Below, one piece after another: positions 1 through 8,773 of a DNA stretch of 45,615 bases. Positions within the stretch are counted from its first letter, which is position 1. Each line of letters starts with the position of its first letter. The stretch is from Myxococcota bacterium. Lineage in GTDB: Bacteria > Myxococcota_A > Polyangia > Polyangiales > JANWZI01. The notes beneath the pieces are model-generated. The model saw only the letters and a list, made by a program, of their open reading frames with translations. It was not told the DNA's origin and did no database searches. Both the position numbers and the translations under genes were made by a program. The DNA lies in assembly GCA_025054695.1 (NCBI GenBank), contig JANWZI010000020.1, positions 1-45,615 on the forward strand, given 5' to 3'.

Positions 1-56
1 GTGCGGCGGCACATCGAGTCGATTCTACATGAGGCGCATGGACTCGGTCCCCGTGT

Positions 57-104
57 GTCGGGCTCGGGCTCCGAATCGGACTCGGAGTCGGGCCCGGACT
101 CGGA
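57..104 (+). repeat. Hexamer array 1 (CTCGGN, 8 units)
   Basis: Eight consecutive 6-bp units close to CTCGGN lie on the + strand in unbroken register, with substitutions but no indels. A looser relative (ctcggt) sits at 43-48, two bases out of phase. It lies upstream of the L,D-transpeptidase gene. Bases 105-290 hold nothing else I recognise. It belongs to the same family as eight other arrays in the window. Confidence 0.8.
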
Positions 105-290
105 ACCGCTCGCGGCATCGGCAACTGCCTCTGCCTCGACACCGACGTCGAGAGACGAGCTCGGAATCACCGGTCAAACCGACGCCGCGGTCGCGGCGTG
201 TGGCCCCGACTCGTCCTTGTCGAGCACGCGGCTCGCCACGAACATTGCGGCCGTTGCGCACCACGGCGACGCGCGCCAAGGTCGCCCTTC

Positions 291-1805
291 GTGACGCACA
301 CGGGGCGCGTCGTCGGCGCGGTGCTGATCGCGCTCGTCGCGGGCGGCGCGGGCTGCGGCGAGGACGGGACGGATCGTCCGACGAGAGCAAATGGCGGTGC
401 GGCACGCCCGTCTCCATCGCCTGCGGCGAACGTCGAGGATCCCGACGCGCGCGCGCGGCGCGAGCACGAGGCGATGCTCGATCGCGACTGGCCGCTGCAC
501 GGGCTCGTGACGGGCCTGCAGATCGTGGTGCGCGAGCGCCCCGATCCGGAGGCCCGTCCGATCGGATGGCTCCGAATCGGCTCCCGCATCCGACTTCGAC
601 CCGATCCCGTGCGCACGCCCACGTGCCAGACGGGCTGGTACCGCATTCATCCCCATGGCCACGCGTGCGCGGGCCAGGGCATCGCGGTAGACGACGAACC
701 GCCACCGGCCGACTTCGTCGTGCGACCTCCGGCGCGAGAGCAGCCGCTGCCCTACGAGTACTGGTACGTCAAGGAAGAGGCCGTGCCCGAGTACTACACG
801 CGGCCGTCGCGCGACGACCAGCGCGCCGCACTGGCTTTTGCCCAACGTCTGCTCGAGCTGCGGCGTAGCGACCCGACCGGTCGCAAGGCGGCGCGTCTGC
901 TCGCAGGCGAGTTGCCCGGGGAGCCCCGACCGCCCGAAGGCGTCCACCGTTTCCTCGAACGCGGCTTCTTCGTCGCCGGCGCCGGCGTCGAGGTGCGCGC
1001 GCAGCGTCGCTTCGTTCGCACGGTACGCGGCCGCTTCGTCAAGCAATCGCAGCTCGAGCGGCGCGAGGGCAGCGCCTTCCGCGGCGTGGTGCTCGGTCCC
1101 GATGCCGCGGGGGCGACGCTCCCGGTGGCCTGGGCGGTGCGGGCGGCCCGTCCCCTGCTTCGCCGCGACCGCGCCGACGGTACGGTTCGTTTCGTCGAGG
1201 ACGAGGAGGCGGAGCCGATCGCCCGGCTCACGCGGCTCGAGACGTGGGTCGGCACCCAGAACATCGGCGGCGAGCGCGTCCACGTGCTGCGCGACGCCGA
1301 GGGCCGCGAACGGTATCTGCGCCATTGGTTCGTCGCGGTCGCCGAGCGCGTCGAGCGGCCGCGCGAGGTGCGGGCCGACGAGCGCTGGGCGCACGTCGAT
1401 CTGGGATCCCAGACGCTCGTCGTCTACCAGGGGGACGAGCCGGTGTTCGCCACGCTCGTCTCGACGGGCCTGCCGGGCCACGAAACACCGACCGGCCTGT
1501 TCCGGATCCGTGCCAAGTACATCGCCGACACGATGGGCGATCTGGGCGCCGATCTCGACGAGCGCTATTCGATCGAGGACGTTCCCTGGACCCAATATTT
1601 TTCGGGCTCGATCGCGCTGCATGGCGCGTTCTGGCACGGCGGATTCGGGCAGCCGCGCTCACACGGTTGTGTCAACTTGTCACCCGCCGACGCGCATCAG
1701 GTGTTCGACCTGCTCGCTCCCGCCGTGCCCGAGGGCTGGCTCGGCGTCTCCGCGGAGCCGCACTCGCCTTTCGGCCGCGGTTCGGCCGTCGTGGTGACGC
1801 CGTGA
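291..1805 (+). CDS. Lipoprotein L,D-transpeptidase (YkuD domain)
   Basis: Probable cell-wall enzyme that makes 3-3 peptidoglycan cross-links or anchors proteins to peptidoglycan. The GTG start at 291 gives a short charged N-terminus, a hydrophobic stretch (VGAVLIALVAGGAGC) and a lipobox Cys, so it should be an exported lipoprotein of about 504 residues. The middle (about 90-360) is a long extracytoplasmic region without a family I can name. The C-terminal YkuD domain starts near residue 365 (WAHVDLGSQTLVVYQ) and carries the conserved His (IALHGAFWH) and the catalytic motif SHGCVNL, Cys near residue 460. An upstream ATG at 198 would put a charged stretch before the signal and is less likely. 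The stop overlaps the next start by 4 bp, so the two are probably co-translated. Confidence 0.88.
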   Translation: MTHTGRVVGAVLIALVAGGAGCGEDGTDRPTRANGGAARPSPSPAANVEDPDARARREHEAMLDRDWPLHGLVTGLQIVVRERPDPEARPIGWLRIGSRIRLRPDPVRTPTCQTGWYRIHPHGHACAGQGIAVDDEPPPADFVVRPPAREQPLPYEYWYVKEEAVPEYYTRPSRDDQRAALAFAQRLLELRRSDPTGRKAARLLAGELPGEPRPPEGVHRFLERGFFVAGAGVEVRAQRRFVRTVRGRFVKQSQLERREGSAFRGVVLGPDAAGATLPVAWAVRAARPLLRRDRADGTVRFVEDEEAEPIARLTRLETWVGTQNIGGERVHVLRDAEGRERYLRHWFVAVAERVERPREVRADERWAHVDLGSQTLVVYQGDEPVFATLVSTGLPGHETPTGLFRIRAKYIADTMGDLGADLDERYSIEDVPWTQYFSGSIALHGAFWHGGFGQPRSHGCVNLSPADAHQVFDLLAPAVPEGWLGVSAEPHSPFGRGSAVVVTP

Positions 1806-2320
1806 GCGGGCACGCCGCCAGCGCGCCGACCCCGATTCGGCTTTGCTTCGTGTGCCTCGGCAACATCTGCCGCTCGCCCATCGCCGAGGGTGTTTTCGGA
1901 GAGCTCGTGCGGAGACGAGGGCTGCACGCACGCTTCGTCGTCGCCTCGGCGGGGACCGGCGACTGGCACGTAGGCCATCCGGCCGACCGCCGTGCCATTG
2001 CCGCGGCCGCCGCGCGCGGCATCGACCTGCGCGCCCATCGCGCCCGGCAGTTCCGCGTGGACGACTTCGCGCGATTCGACGTCGTCGTCGCGATGGACCG
2101 CAGCAACCACGCCGTGTTGCAACGACTCGCCCGACGGCTGCCCACCCCGGCCGATCTGCGGCTGTTCATGCCGTACGTCGACGCCGCCGCGCGCGGCGAG
2201 AGCCTCGACGTGCCCGATCCGTATTACGGCGGCCCTGAGGACTTCGAACGCGTGCTCGATCTGTGCGAGTCGGGCTGCGCGGGGTTGCTCGACGCGCTGC
2301 TCGCGGAACGGCGCCTTTGA
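1802..2320 (+). CDS. Low-molecular-weight protein tyrosine phosphatase
   Basis: Cytoplasmic phosphatase of the arsenate-reductase/LMW-PTP fold, 172 residues, the usual size. The P-loop C18-L-G-N-I-C-R24-S fits C(X)5R-S, and the general-acid motif DPYYGG is near residue 140. The GTG start at 1802 overlaps the transpeptidase stop as GTGA. Relatives near envelope genes often dephosphorylate tyrosine kinases that control polysaccharide export. No such kinase lies beside it, so its substrate is unknown. Its last 97 bp overlap the 3' end of obg on the other strand. Confidence 0.92.
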   Translation: MSGHAASAPTPIRLCFVCLGNICRSPIAEGVFGELVRRRGLHARFVVASAGTGDWHVGHPADRRAIAAAAARGIDLRAHRARQFRVDDFARFDVVVAMDRSNHAVLQRLARRLPTPADLRLFMPYVDAAARGESLDVPDPYYGGPEDFERVLDLCESGCAGLLDALLAERRL

Positions 2321-3330
2321 TCGGTCGCGCGCGCCCGGCGCAGCATGCGCTCCAGTTCCTCGAGCACCGCGCGCACGCCGTCGCCGGTCGCGGCGCTGAC
2401 GGGCCAGACGCGTCGTCGTCGTCGGGCCATTGCGGCGGCGAAGCGCTCGAATGCGTCGCGGGCGTCGGGCAGGTCCATCTTGGAGAAAGCGACCAGCATG
2501 GGCCGGCGCGCGAGCCGCGCGTCGAAGCGCTCGAGCTCGCGCATCAGCACGTCGAAATCCCGCTCGGGATCCCGCGCCGGGTCCGGGTCGACCGTGACGA
2601 GGTGCAGCAGCACGCGCGTACGCTCGACGTGACGCAGGAAGCGCAGGCCGAGTCCCGCGCCTTCGGAGGCGCCCTCGATGATCCCGGGGATGTCGGCGAT
2701 GACGAAGCTGCGCTCCGGGCCGAGCGAGACGACGCCGAGGCTCGGCACGAGGGTCGTGAACGGATAGTCCGCGATCTTGGGTCGCGCGCGCGAGACGGCC
2801 GCGACGAACGTGCTCTTGCCGACGTTCGGGAAGCCGACGATGCCCACGTCGGCGAGCAGCTTGAGCGAGAGTCGGATGCGCCGGTGCTCGCCAGGCTGGC
2901 CGGGCTCGGCCCGCCGCGGCGCGCGGTCCGACGGCGTCGCGAAGTGGATGTTGCCGCGCCCGCCGCGGCCGCCCGCGGCGACGACCACCTGCTGACCATG
3001 AGTGACGAGATCGGCGAGCAACGCGCCGCTGTCCGCGTCGAAGACCTGCGTTCCCGCGGGCACCCGCACCCGTTCGTCGCGACCCGAACGGCCGTACTGG
3101 TCCTTGCCGCGACCGTGCTGCCCGCGCTCGGCCTCGATCCGCGGCCGGTATTGCAGATCGAAAAGGGTTCCGAGGCCCTCGTCGGCAACCAGGATGACCG
3201 ATCCGCCGTGGCCACCGTCGCCCCCGGAGGGTCCCCCGAGCGGTCGGTAGCGTTCGCGACGAAAGGCGATGCACCCGTTGCCACCGTCGCCGCCACGGAC
3301 TTCGAGAACGACCTCGTCGACGAAGTGCAC
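2224..3330 (-). CDS. obg: GTPase Obg/CgtA
   Basis: Essential ribosome-assembly and stress GTPase, 368 residues. The N-terminal glycine-rich Obg fold (residues 1-155: RGGDGGNGCIAFRRE, GGPSGGDGGHGGSV) is followed by the G domain: G1 GFPNVGKST (166-174), G3 DIPG (213-216), and a G4 reading SKMD (283-286) instead of the usual NKxD. The GTG at 3330 is chosen because it begins directly at the conserved FVDEVVLEV. Upstream sequence in this frame is array-derived. No rplU-rpmA neighbours are present, unlike many bacteria. The TAA stop lies inside the convergent phosphatase gene. A C-terminal tail of about 25 low-complexity residues after the G domain may reflect that overlap. Confidence 0.93.
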   Translation of the reverse strand: MHFVDEVVLEVRGGDGGNGCIAFRRERYRPLGGPSGGDGGHGGSVILVADEGLGTLFDLQYRPRIEAERGQHGRGKDQYGRSGRDERVRVPAGTQVFDADSGALLADLVTHGQQVVVAAGGRGGRGNIHFATPSDRAPRRAEPGQPGEHRRIRLSLKLLADVGIVGFPNVGKSTFVAAVSRARPKIADYPFTTLVPSLGVVSLGPERSFVIADIPGIIEGASEGAGLGLRFLRHVERTRVLLHLVTVDPDPARDPERDFDVLMRELERFDARLARRPMLVAFSKMDLPDARDAFERFAAAMARRRRRVWPVSAATGDGVRAVLEELERMLRRARATDQRRRSASSASSNPAQPDSHRSSTRSKSSGPP

Positions 3331-3401
3331 GCGCCGACTGTGACGCGGACGGGGTAGTCCGTCATGTGCGAATCTCCTGGCGAACGCGCGCGCCGAAGCG
3401 T

Positions 3402-3563
3402 GTCGAGCCCGAGACCGAGCCCGAGTCCGAGACCGAGCCAGAGTCCGAATCCGAGTCCGAAGACGAGGCTGAGTCCGAGACCAAGCCGGAGTCCGAGGCC
3501 GTGACCGATCCCGAGCGTGATCCCGAACCCGAGTCCAAGACCGAACCCAATTCGGATCCCGAG
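3402..3563 (-). repeat. Hexamer array 2 (27 units, G-rich on minus)
   Basis: Twenty-seven 6-bp units of the form NCCGAG on the + strand (CTCGGN on the minus) run without an indel, though many units carry one or two substitutions. The array sits between the Asp-rich lipoprotein remnant and obg, both on the minus strand. On the minus strand the Leu-Gly frame of the array is continuous with the lipoprotein frame. Bases 3331-3401 carry no clear promoter. Confidence 0.92.
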
Positions 3564-3917
3564 TCCCCGCCGCCACCGACACCCGCGATTGGCGACGTCG
3601 CTCGATGCGTCGCCGGCTGCGTCGGGCCCCATCGCTTCGTCCATTGCGGCGTCGATGACACCATCGGGACCCGCCTCGAGGTGGCTCGCGTCATCGTCCA
3701 TCGCGTCCATCGACCCGTCGAGGTCGCCGGCATCCGGCGGCGTGCGCGCGTCCAAGGGGGGCGAACCGACGTCGAAGACGCCGGCACCGTCGGCGAACAC
3801 GCCGGCGTCGCGCGGAGCACCGCCCGCATCTCCCGCGATCGGAGGGTCGGGCTGTGGCGAGCCGAAGCAGCCGCCCAGCACGACGATGCAGATCCACGGG
3901 ATCGCCGCGCGCCGCAT
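3564..3917 (-). pseudogene. Asp-rich lipoprotein remnant running into a hexamer array
   Basis: From ATG 3917 the frame encodes a short signal and lipobox (MRRAAIPWICIVVLGGC) and then an Asp/Ala/Gly/Pro-rich linker, typical of the spacer that tethers myxobacterial lipoproteins before a globular domain. Here no domain follows. After about 117 residues the frame enters array 2, where it reads Leu-Gly repeats. It then meets no stop until about 2544, inside obg in another frame. I infer a gene whose 3' part was lost or replaced by the array; a short functional product with a Leu-Gly tail cannot be excluded. It begins 59 bp after the alpha-2-macroglobulin-like gene, so it may be the last member of that operon. 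Confidence 0.45.
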
Positions 3918-3976
3918 CCCCACGACCGCAGCATGTGCGCGGCGTCGGCCGCCGACAACCCGGCGGCGTGGGCAGG

Positions 3977-6900
3977 TCACGGCACGGCCAAGCTCCGCGC
4001 CGGCAGCACCTCCATCCGCTCCGGCGAGCCGGCGGGGTAGGCCACCGCGGCGAGCCCCTCGAAGCGGCCGGCGGCCAGCCACCGCAGCGGCAACGAGACG
4101 ACGTGGCGCTGGCCTCGCTCGAGCGGCTCGAGCCGCAGACGCACGAAGCCCTCGCGTCGAGCGCTCGCCTCGACGACCGCGTCGTGCTCTGCGAGCTGCG
4201 CGACGAACTCTTCGTCGAGCGCGGCCGCGGCGGGAATCTGGATCTCCACCACGGGTTCGGCGGTGCGCTCGCGCGCCTCGACGGCGATCTCGAACGCGCC
4301 GCCGGTCGCGCGCGAGCCCGAATCGCCGGCGATCTCGACGTGCAGCGGACCCGTGCGTCGTGTGAACGGCGTGCCGAAGACCGTCTCGAGCCGCGCGACG
4401 ATTGCCCCGGACCCCGCGGCAACTCGCGCCTCGAGCGACCGGCCCGCGGCGACACCGACGAGCGGCACGACGGCCGCGCCCGCCGCCAGATCGACCGTCG
4501 TCGTCCGGCCGTCGAGCGTCACACGTGCCGTCGTCGCCGCCGGCCCCATCACGCCGTAGACCCCGGCCGCGAGCCACCAGAACAGCGGCTCGCCCCCTGC
4601 GCGCGTCAACACGTGCTCCCGATCGACGGCCCGCCGGACCAGCCGCGCGGCGAGCTCCGCGTGCCCGATCTGGTGCGCAGCCAGTGCGAGGGCGAGCGTC
4701 GCGGACAGTTCCTCGAGCTCGCCCGTGCGCTCGCGCGAGACGACGTACGCTGCGCCAGCACGCGTCCGGCGTACGTGACTGCGTACGACGCGCTCGAACA
4801 TCGCGCGTCCCATCCCGTCGCGCGGGTCGAGCAGTAGCAACGCGGCGGCGGAACGCGCGAGCACGGCGCCGTCGTCCTGACGCTCGCCGAGGTGTCGTCG
4901 CATTTGGGACATCTGGTCTCGGAGGTAGTCGGCGAGCGGGTCGTAGGGCGTCTCGGCGGTACCGTCGGCCGGATCGAGGGCCACGCCGGAGGCGCCGAGC
5001 GCGACGAGCTGCACCGCCGCGGTTCGGATCGTCGCGGCCACCGGGTCCGGATCGCGCAGCGGATCGAGATGGGGCAACGCGGAAACCGCGCGAAGGCGCG
5101 CGAGCTGAACGCTCTCGTCGTCTCCCATGCCGCTCCAGGCGCCGATCGCGCACGCGGTCGACAATACGGGCTCGGCTCCGCCGACGTCGCCGCCTCCCGA
5201 CTGCCTGCGAGCGAGCGCAGCCGCCACGTCCGCGGCGGGTCGGCGTCCGGACAGCACGTCCGCCCACGCAAGGAGGGCCGGATCGGAATGCCGGACCTCG
5301 GCGAGGTCGGGATCGTCGGCGAGCGTCCGCGGAGTCAGCAGGACCAGGCGTCCGACGGGGGTACGCGCCTCCTCGGGCACTTCGAGCGAGCCATTCCAGC
5401 GCTCCGTCAAGAGCGCACTGACGCGCCGCCGAATCGGGTGCAGGCCGGGTTCGATCCGCATCTCGTGCGTGATGCGGCGCACCGGCGTCCCGTCGGATTT
5501 GAGAAGCTCGACCACGAGCCTGGCGGGCCCCACCGGACGCGTGGGCTCGACGATCATCGACGTGGTCGCGGTGCGCTCGGGTCGAGCGTCGATGGGCTCG
5601 TCGAGACCACGTACCGACACTCCGTCGCCGGACGCGCGTATCCGTAGCCGTGCCGGTGCCCGTCCCGTCTGCACGATCCGGAGCTCGAGCGTCGCGGGCT
5701 CCCCGGCTCGAATGCGAGAGGGCCAGTTCGCGTCGATGAGCAGCGTGTGTCGGGACCGCCACGTCTCGAACGCCACGGCGAGCTCGCCGTCCACGTTCCA
5801 CGCCTGCGCGACGAGACCCCATCGTCTCGGCTCCTCGTCGAGCTCGAGTGACGTCTCCAGTTCGACTTCGTCTCGATCGATGCGGGCGAGTCGCCGAAGC
5901 CCCCCCGCGACCGACGCCGGTCCCCACGCCGGCTCGAACGGATCGGCAGGCTCGGGCAGCGGTGGGGGTACCGCCGCGTCCGTCGGGGGTTGCGCCGCCT
6001 CGGTCGGATGAGGCGCAGGAATCGGCATGGGGCGTTGCGCGAACAGATCGCCCAGCATTTCGGCGGTGACGCGGGCCAGATCGACTCCTTGCAGGCGCGC
6101 GACCAGGGCCTGCTCACCGACGGCCTCTGCGTAGGCCCCGGGTCGAAGCACGCGCGCCGTCGGGTCGCGCAGGTCGTCGGGTGTCCCGAAACGGCCGTCG
6201 GGGCCCGCCGAGACGATCTCGTAGCCGGCGATGGGCTGCATGCGCAGGGCGCCCTGGCGCGGCGCGCTCGCGGGCCGCAGCTCGAACGGCCGGCCCCAGC
6301 CGTCGACGAGATCGCGCGCGGTCACGTGGCCAGCGACCGGCGTGCGGCCGTGTGGAACGGGACGCACGAGCTGTCGCAGCCACTCGGAGGGCGAGCCCGA
6401 CCACGTCCAGTCGAGGTCGAGCGCATGCTCGAGCGCGATCGCGCGCAGCGCGACGAAGAGGCGGAACAGACGCTTGCGCGTGATCCGCCGCGCCACCGCA
6501 TCGAAATCGAGCGCGGGATCGAGCGCCTGCAGCTGCCCGAGCGTCAGCGGCTCACCGCCGAGCCCCGTGGCCCCCTCCTCGCCGAGGTCCGCCGACGGGC
6601 TCAGCATCTCGAGCAGCCGCGGATGCAGCACGCGACGGCCGGCGCGCACCATCGAGACTTCGTCGAGGCGGTCCGGAATCGCCTCCTCGACCCGCGCTTC
6701 GAGCGCCCGGAGCACGAGTTGCAACCGCCCCTGGACGAAACGCGCCCTGCGGCGCCACGGATCGCGCAGGATGGCGCGTGCCCATCCGTCGTCGGACGGC
6801 GCGGGGGACGGCACCAGACGTCCGTCGCGCAAGACGGCCGGAGCGAGCGCGTCCGGCACGGAGTGCCTCGCGAGCCAGGCCCGCAGCCACGACTCCGACG

Positions 6901-8773
6901 GCGGCCAGCGCAGCCCACGCTCGAGCGCGTCGAGGCGCGCGGTGCCGATCCCCAGCCACGACGGCAGCTCGTCGCCGATCCGGTTCCACAGCGCGCGTGC
7001 GGCATCGATCGGCATCGCTGCGACGGCGAGGCTCGCGCCACCGAGGTGGGCCGTCCGCAGCCGGGCGCTTGCGGATTCGGGCCGCACCTGGACGGCCAGC
7101 TCGGCGTCGGGCCATCCGACCCAGGCGATCCACGTCGCGCCGCGCACCTCGTGCTCCTCGGCGCCGACGAGCGGCCTGGCGCGCACGATCAGCGGCCCGC
7201 GCGCGTCCGCAGGCACGGCGACGTCGATGAACGTTCGTTCCGGAGCCAGGCGCGTGCTCGCGAGCGGCAGCGGCCCGCTGGAGGTCCATGCGAACGTCTG
7301 AACGACGAGCGGCAAGCGTGCGACGGCAGGCGCGCGCAGCACGTCGATGCGGGCCGTCGCGCCCGGGGTCCAACGCACCGAATCGCTCCGCAGGCGCACG
7401 AGCGTGTCCGCATCGACCGGCGCGCACAACGCCTGTTCGCTCGCGCGCGCGCCGTCCCCGATCCGCAGCTCGAGATGCGTGGCCGCATCGCCGCCGCAGC
7501 GGTCTTCGAGGTCCGCGGCCGCCTGCCGCAGCGGAGGCAGCTCGAAGACGGCGATTCCGCTCGCATCGGTCGTCGTGCGCACGCCTTCGGGCGGCAGACG
7601 TGGTCCGCGTAGCTCGACCGGAACTGCCGCTTCCGCCATCCGGCCGTCGATGCCGACGACCACCGCGTACAGTCGCGACGGCAGGCTCGGCGACAGCGCG
7701 CCACCCTCGAATCCCACGGAGGCCACGTGCGCGACGCGTGCGACCCGGAGCACCGCGTGCCCCGACGCTTCCCCGTGCACCGGATGACGCACCGTGACGG
7801 CGAGCGACTCGTCGTGCCACAGCCCGCCCGGATCGCCGGCGCGCGCCTGCACGCGCGCGCGGCCCTGCGCGTCGGTCGCGTGGCGTACGGACCGGCCGGT
7901 CGCGGGATCGGGCCAGTCCAAGCGCGCGCCTTCGACCGGAAGCCCGGCCTCGTCGTGGACCCGCACGTCGACGTCGACGAGCTCGCCCGGCGACGCGATC
8001 GGCCGCGTCGGAGCCACGACCACCGTGATGCCGCGTCGAACGGGCGGATCGACCTGCACGCTCGCCATCGCCTCGACGCGCCGCTCGCCCTCGCCGTGGC
8101 GCGCCGTCACCGTGACCGTGCCGCGGTGGTCACGCGGGATGCGGAAGCTGACCGCGAACAGCCCCGCAGCATCGGTGCGAGCCCGTCGTCGGGCGCGCAA
8201 CGGTCGCCCGTCGGCATCAGTCGGCTCGACCTCGACCGTGGCGTCGGCGAGCGCTCGTCCGTCGCTGCCGCGAGCGAGCCTTCCGAGCACGTCCAGCCGC
8301 CCGCCCGGCAGGATTCGGTTCTGGACGGCGTGCACCCACAGCGAAGCGGCCGGTTCGATGGCGATCTCGGTGTCGAATCGCCGCCGCACCCCCGCGCGCG
8401 TACGTGCTTCGATTTGTACGCGCACGGCTTCGGGCGCGTCCTCGGGTATGGCGAGCTCGAGCAGCGCGCGGCCGTGCGCGTCCGCTTCGACGTCGGAAAC
8501 GACGCGCATCGGATCGAGAGAGCTGGTCAGCCGGATCCGAGCCGACGGGCTCGGCCGCAGATCGGTCGCGCCGACGACGTCATAGACGGTCACGAGCCAG
8601 CGTGCCGTGCCACCGCGCGGGGCGCGCCGGCTGCCTTCGAGGGCGACGTCGACGCCGGTGACGGCGCCCGGCGGAACGGGACGACGCGTGGCGCCCGGCT
8701 GGGCCTCCGCGTTCGAGATCGCGATGTCGGCGAGCGCGAGCAGCGAAAGCACCCGCATGATGCAACGCGTCAT
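3977..8773 (-). CDS. Alpha-2-macroglobulin-like protein B with GspG-like module
   Basis: Predicted secreted or periplasmic protein of 1598 residues, last large member of the envelope operon. The ATG at 8773 gives a signal peptide ending near AEAQ. The first half holds repeated beta-sandwich modules of macroglobulin (MG) type (GGRLDVLGRLARG, PGELVDVDVRVHDEAG). At about 821-878 lies DGWGRPFEL, then GYEIVSAGPDGRFGTPDD, like the calcium-loop end of type II secretion pseudopilin GspG. A Pro-rich linker follows, then an A2M-like segment (about 960-1200) and a helical C-terminal part. No GCGEQ thioester is present. It is a paralogue of the preceding gene and overlaps its stop by 4 bp (ATGA). Family members are proposed to trap proteases; that role here is inference. 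Confidence 0.75.
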   Translation of the reverse strand: MTRCIMRVLSLLALADIAISNAEAQPGATRRPVPPGAVTGVDVALEGSRRAPRGGTARWLVTVYDVVGATDLRPSPSARIRLTSSLDPMRVVSDVEADAHGRALLELAIPEDAPEAVRVQIEARTRAGVRRRFDTEIAIEPAASLWVHAVQNRILPGGRLDVLGRLARGSDGRALADATVEVEPTDADGRPLRARRRARTDAAGLFAVSFRIPRDHRGTVTVTARHGEGERRVEAMASVQVDPPVRRGITVVVAPTRPIASPGELVDVDVRVHDEAGLPVEGARLDWPDPATGRSVRHATDAQGRARVQARAGDPGGLWHDESLAVTVRHPVHGEASGHAVLRVARVAHVASVGFEGGALSPSLPSRLYAVVVGIDGRMAEAAVPVELRGPRLPPEGVRTTTDASGIAVFELPPLRQAAADLEDRCGGDAATHLELRIGDGARASEQALCAPVDADTLVRLRSDSVRWTPGATARIDVLRAPAVARLPLVVQTFAWTSSGPLPLASTRLAPERTFIDVAVPADARGPLIVRARPLVGAEEHEVRGATWIAWVGWPDAELAVQVRPESASARLRTAHLGGASLAVAAMPIDAARALWNRIGDELPSWLGIGTARLDALERGLRWPPSESWLRAWLARHSVPDALAPAVLRDGRLVPSPAPSDDGWARAILRDPWRRRARFVQGRLQLVLRALEARVEEAIPDRLDEVSMVRAGRRVLHPRLLEMLSPSADLGEEGATGLGGEPLTLGQLQALDPALDFDAVARRITRKRLFRLFVALRAIALEHALDLDWTWSGSPSEWLRQLVRPVPHGRTPVAGHVTARDLVDGWGRPFELRPASAPRQGALRMQPIAGYEIVSAGPDGRFGTPDDLRDPTARVLRPGAYAEAVGEQALVARLQGVDLARVTAEMLGDLFAQRPMPIPAPHPTEAAQPPTDAAVPPPLPEPADPFEPAWGPASVAGGLRRLARIDRDEVELETSLELDEEPRRWGLVAQAWNVDGELAVAFETWRSRHTLLIDANWPSRIRAGEPATLELRIVQTGRAPARLRIRASGDGVSVRGLDEPIDARPERTATTSMIVEPTRPVGPARLVVELLKSDGTPVRRITHEMRIEPGLHPIRRRVSALLTERWNGSLEVPEEARTPVGRLVLLTPRTLADDPDLAEVRHSDPALLAWADVLSGRRPAADVAAALARRQSGGGDVGGAEPVLSTACAIGAWSGMGDDESVQLARLRAVSALPHLDPLRDPDPVAATIRTAAVQLVALGASGVALDPADGTAETPYDPLADYLRDQMSQMRRHLGERQDDGAVLARSAAALLLLDPRDGMGRAMFERVVRSHVRRTRAGAAYVVSRERTGELEELSATLALALAAHQIGHAELAARLVRRAVDREHVLTRAGGEPLFWWLAAGVYGVMGPAATTARVTLDGRTTTVDLAAGAAVVPLVGVAAGRSLEARVAAGSGAIVARLETVFGTPFTRRTGPLHVEIAGDSGSRATGGAFEIAVEARERTAEPVVEIQIPAAAALDEEFVAQLAEHDAVVEASARREGFVRLRLEPLERGQRHVVSLPLRWLAAGRFEGLAAVAYPAGSPERMEVLPARSLAVP

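Noticed and set aside
2544-5927. A 1127-residue minus-strand frame joining the lipoprotein to obg
   Set aside because: Outside the lipoprotein start and tether it is out of frame with the alpha-2-macroglobulin-like gene and obg; the array keeps it open.
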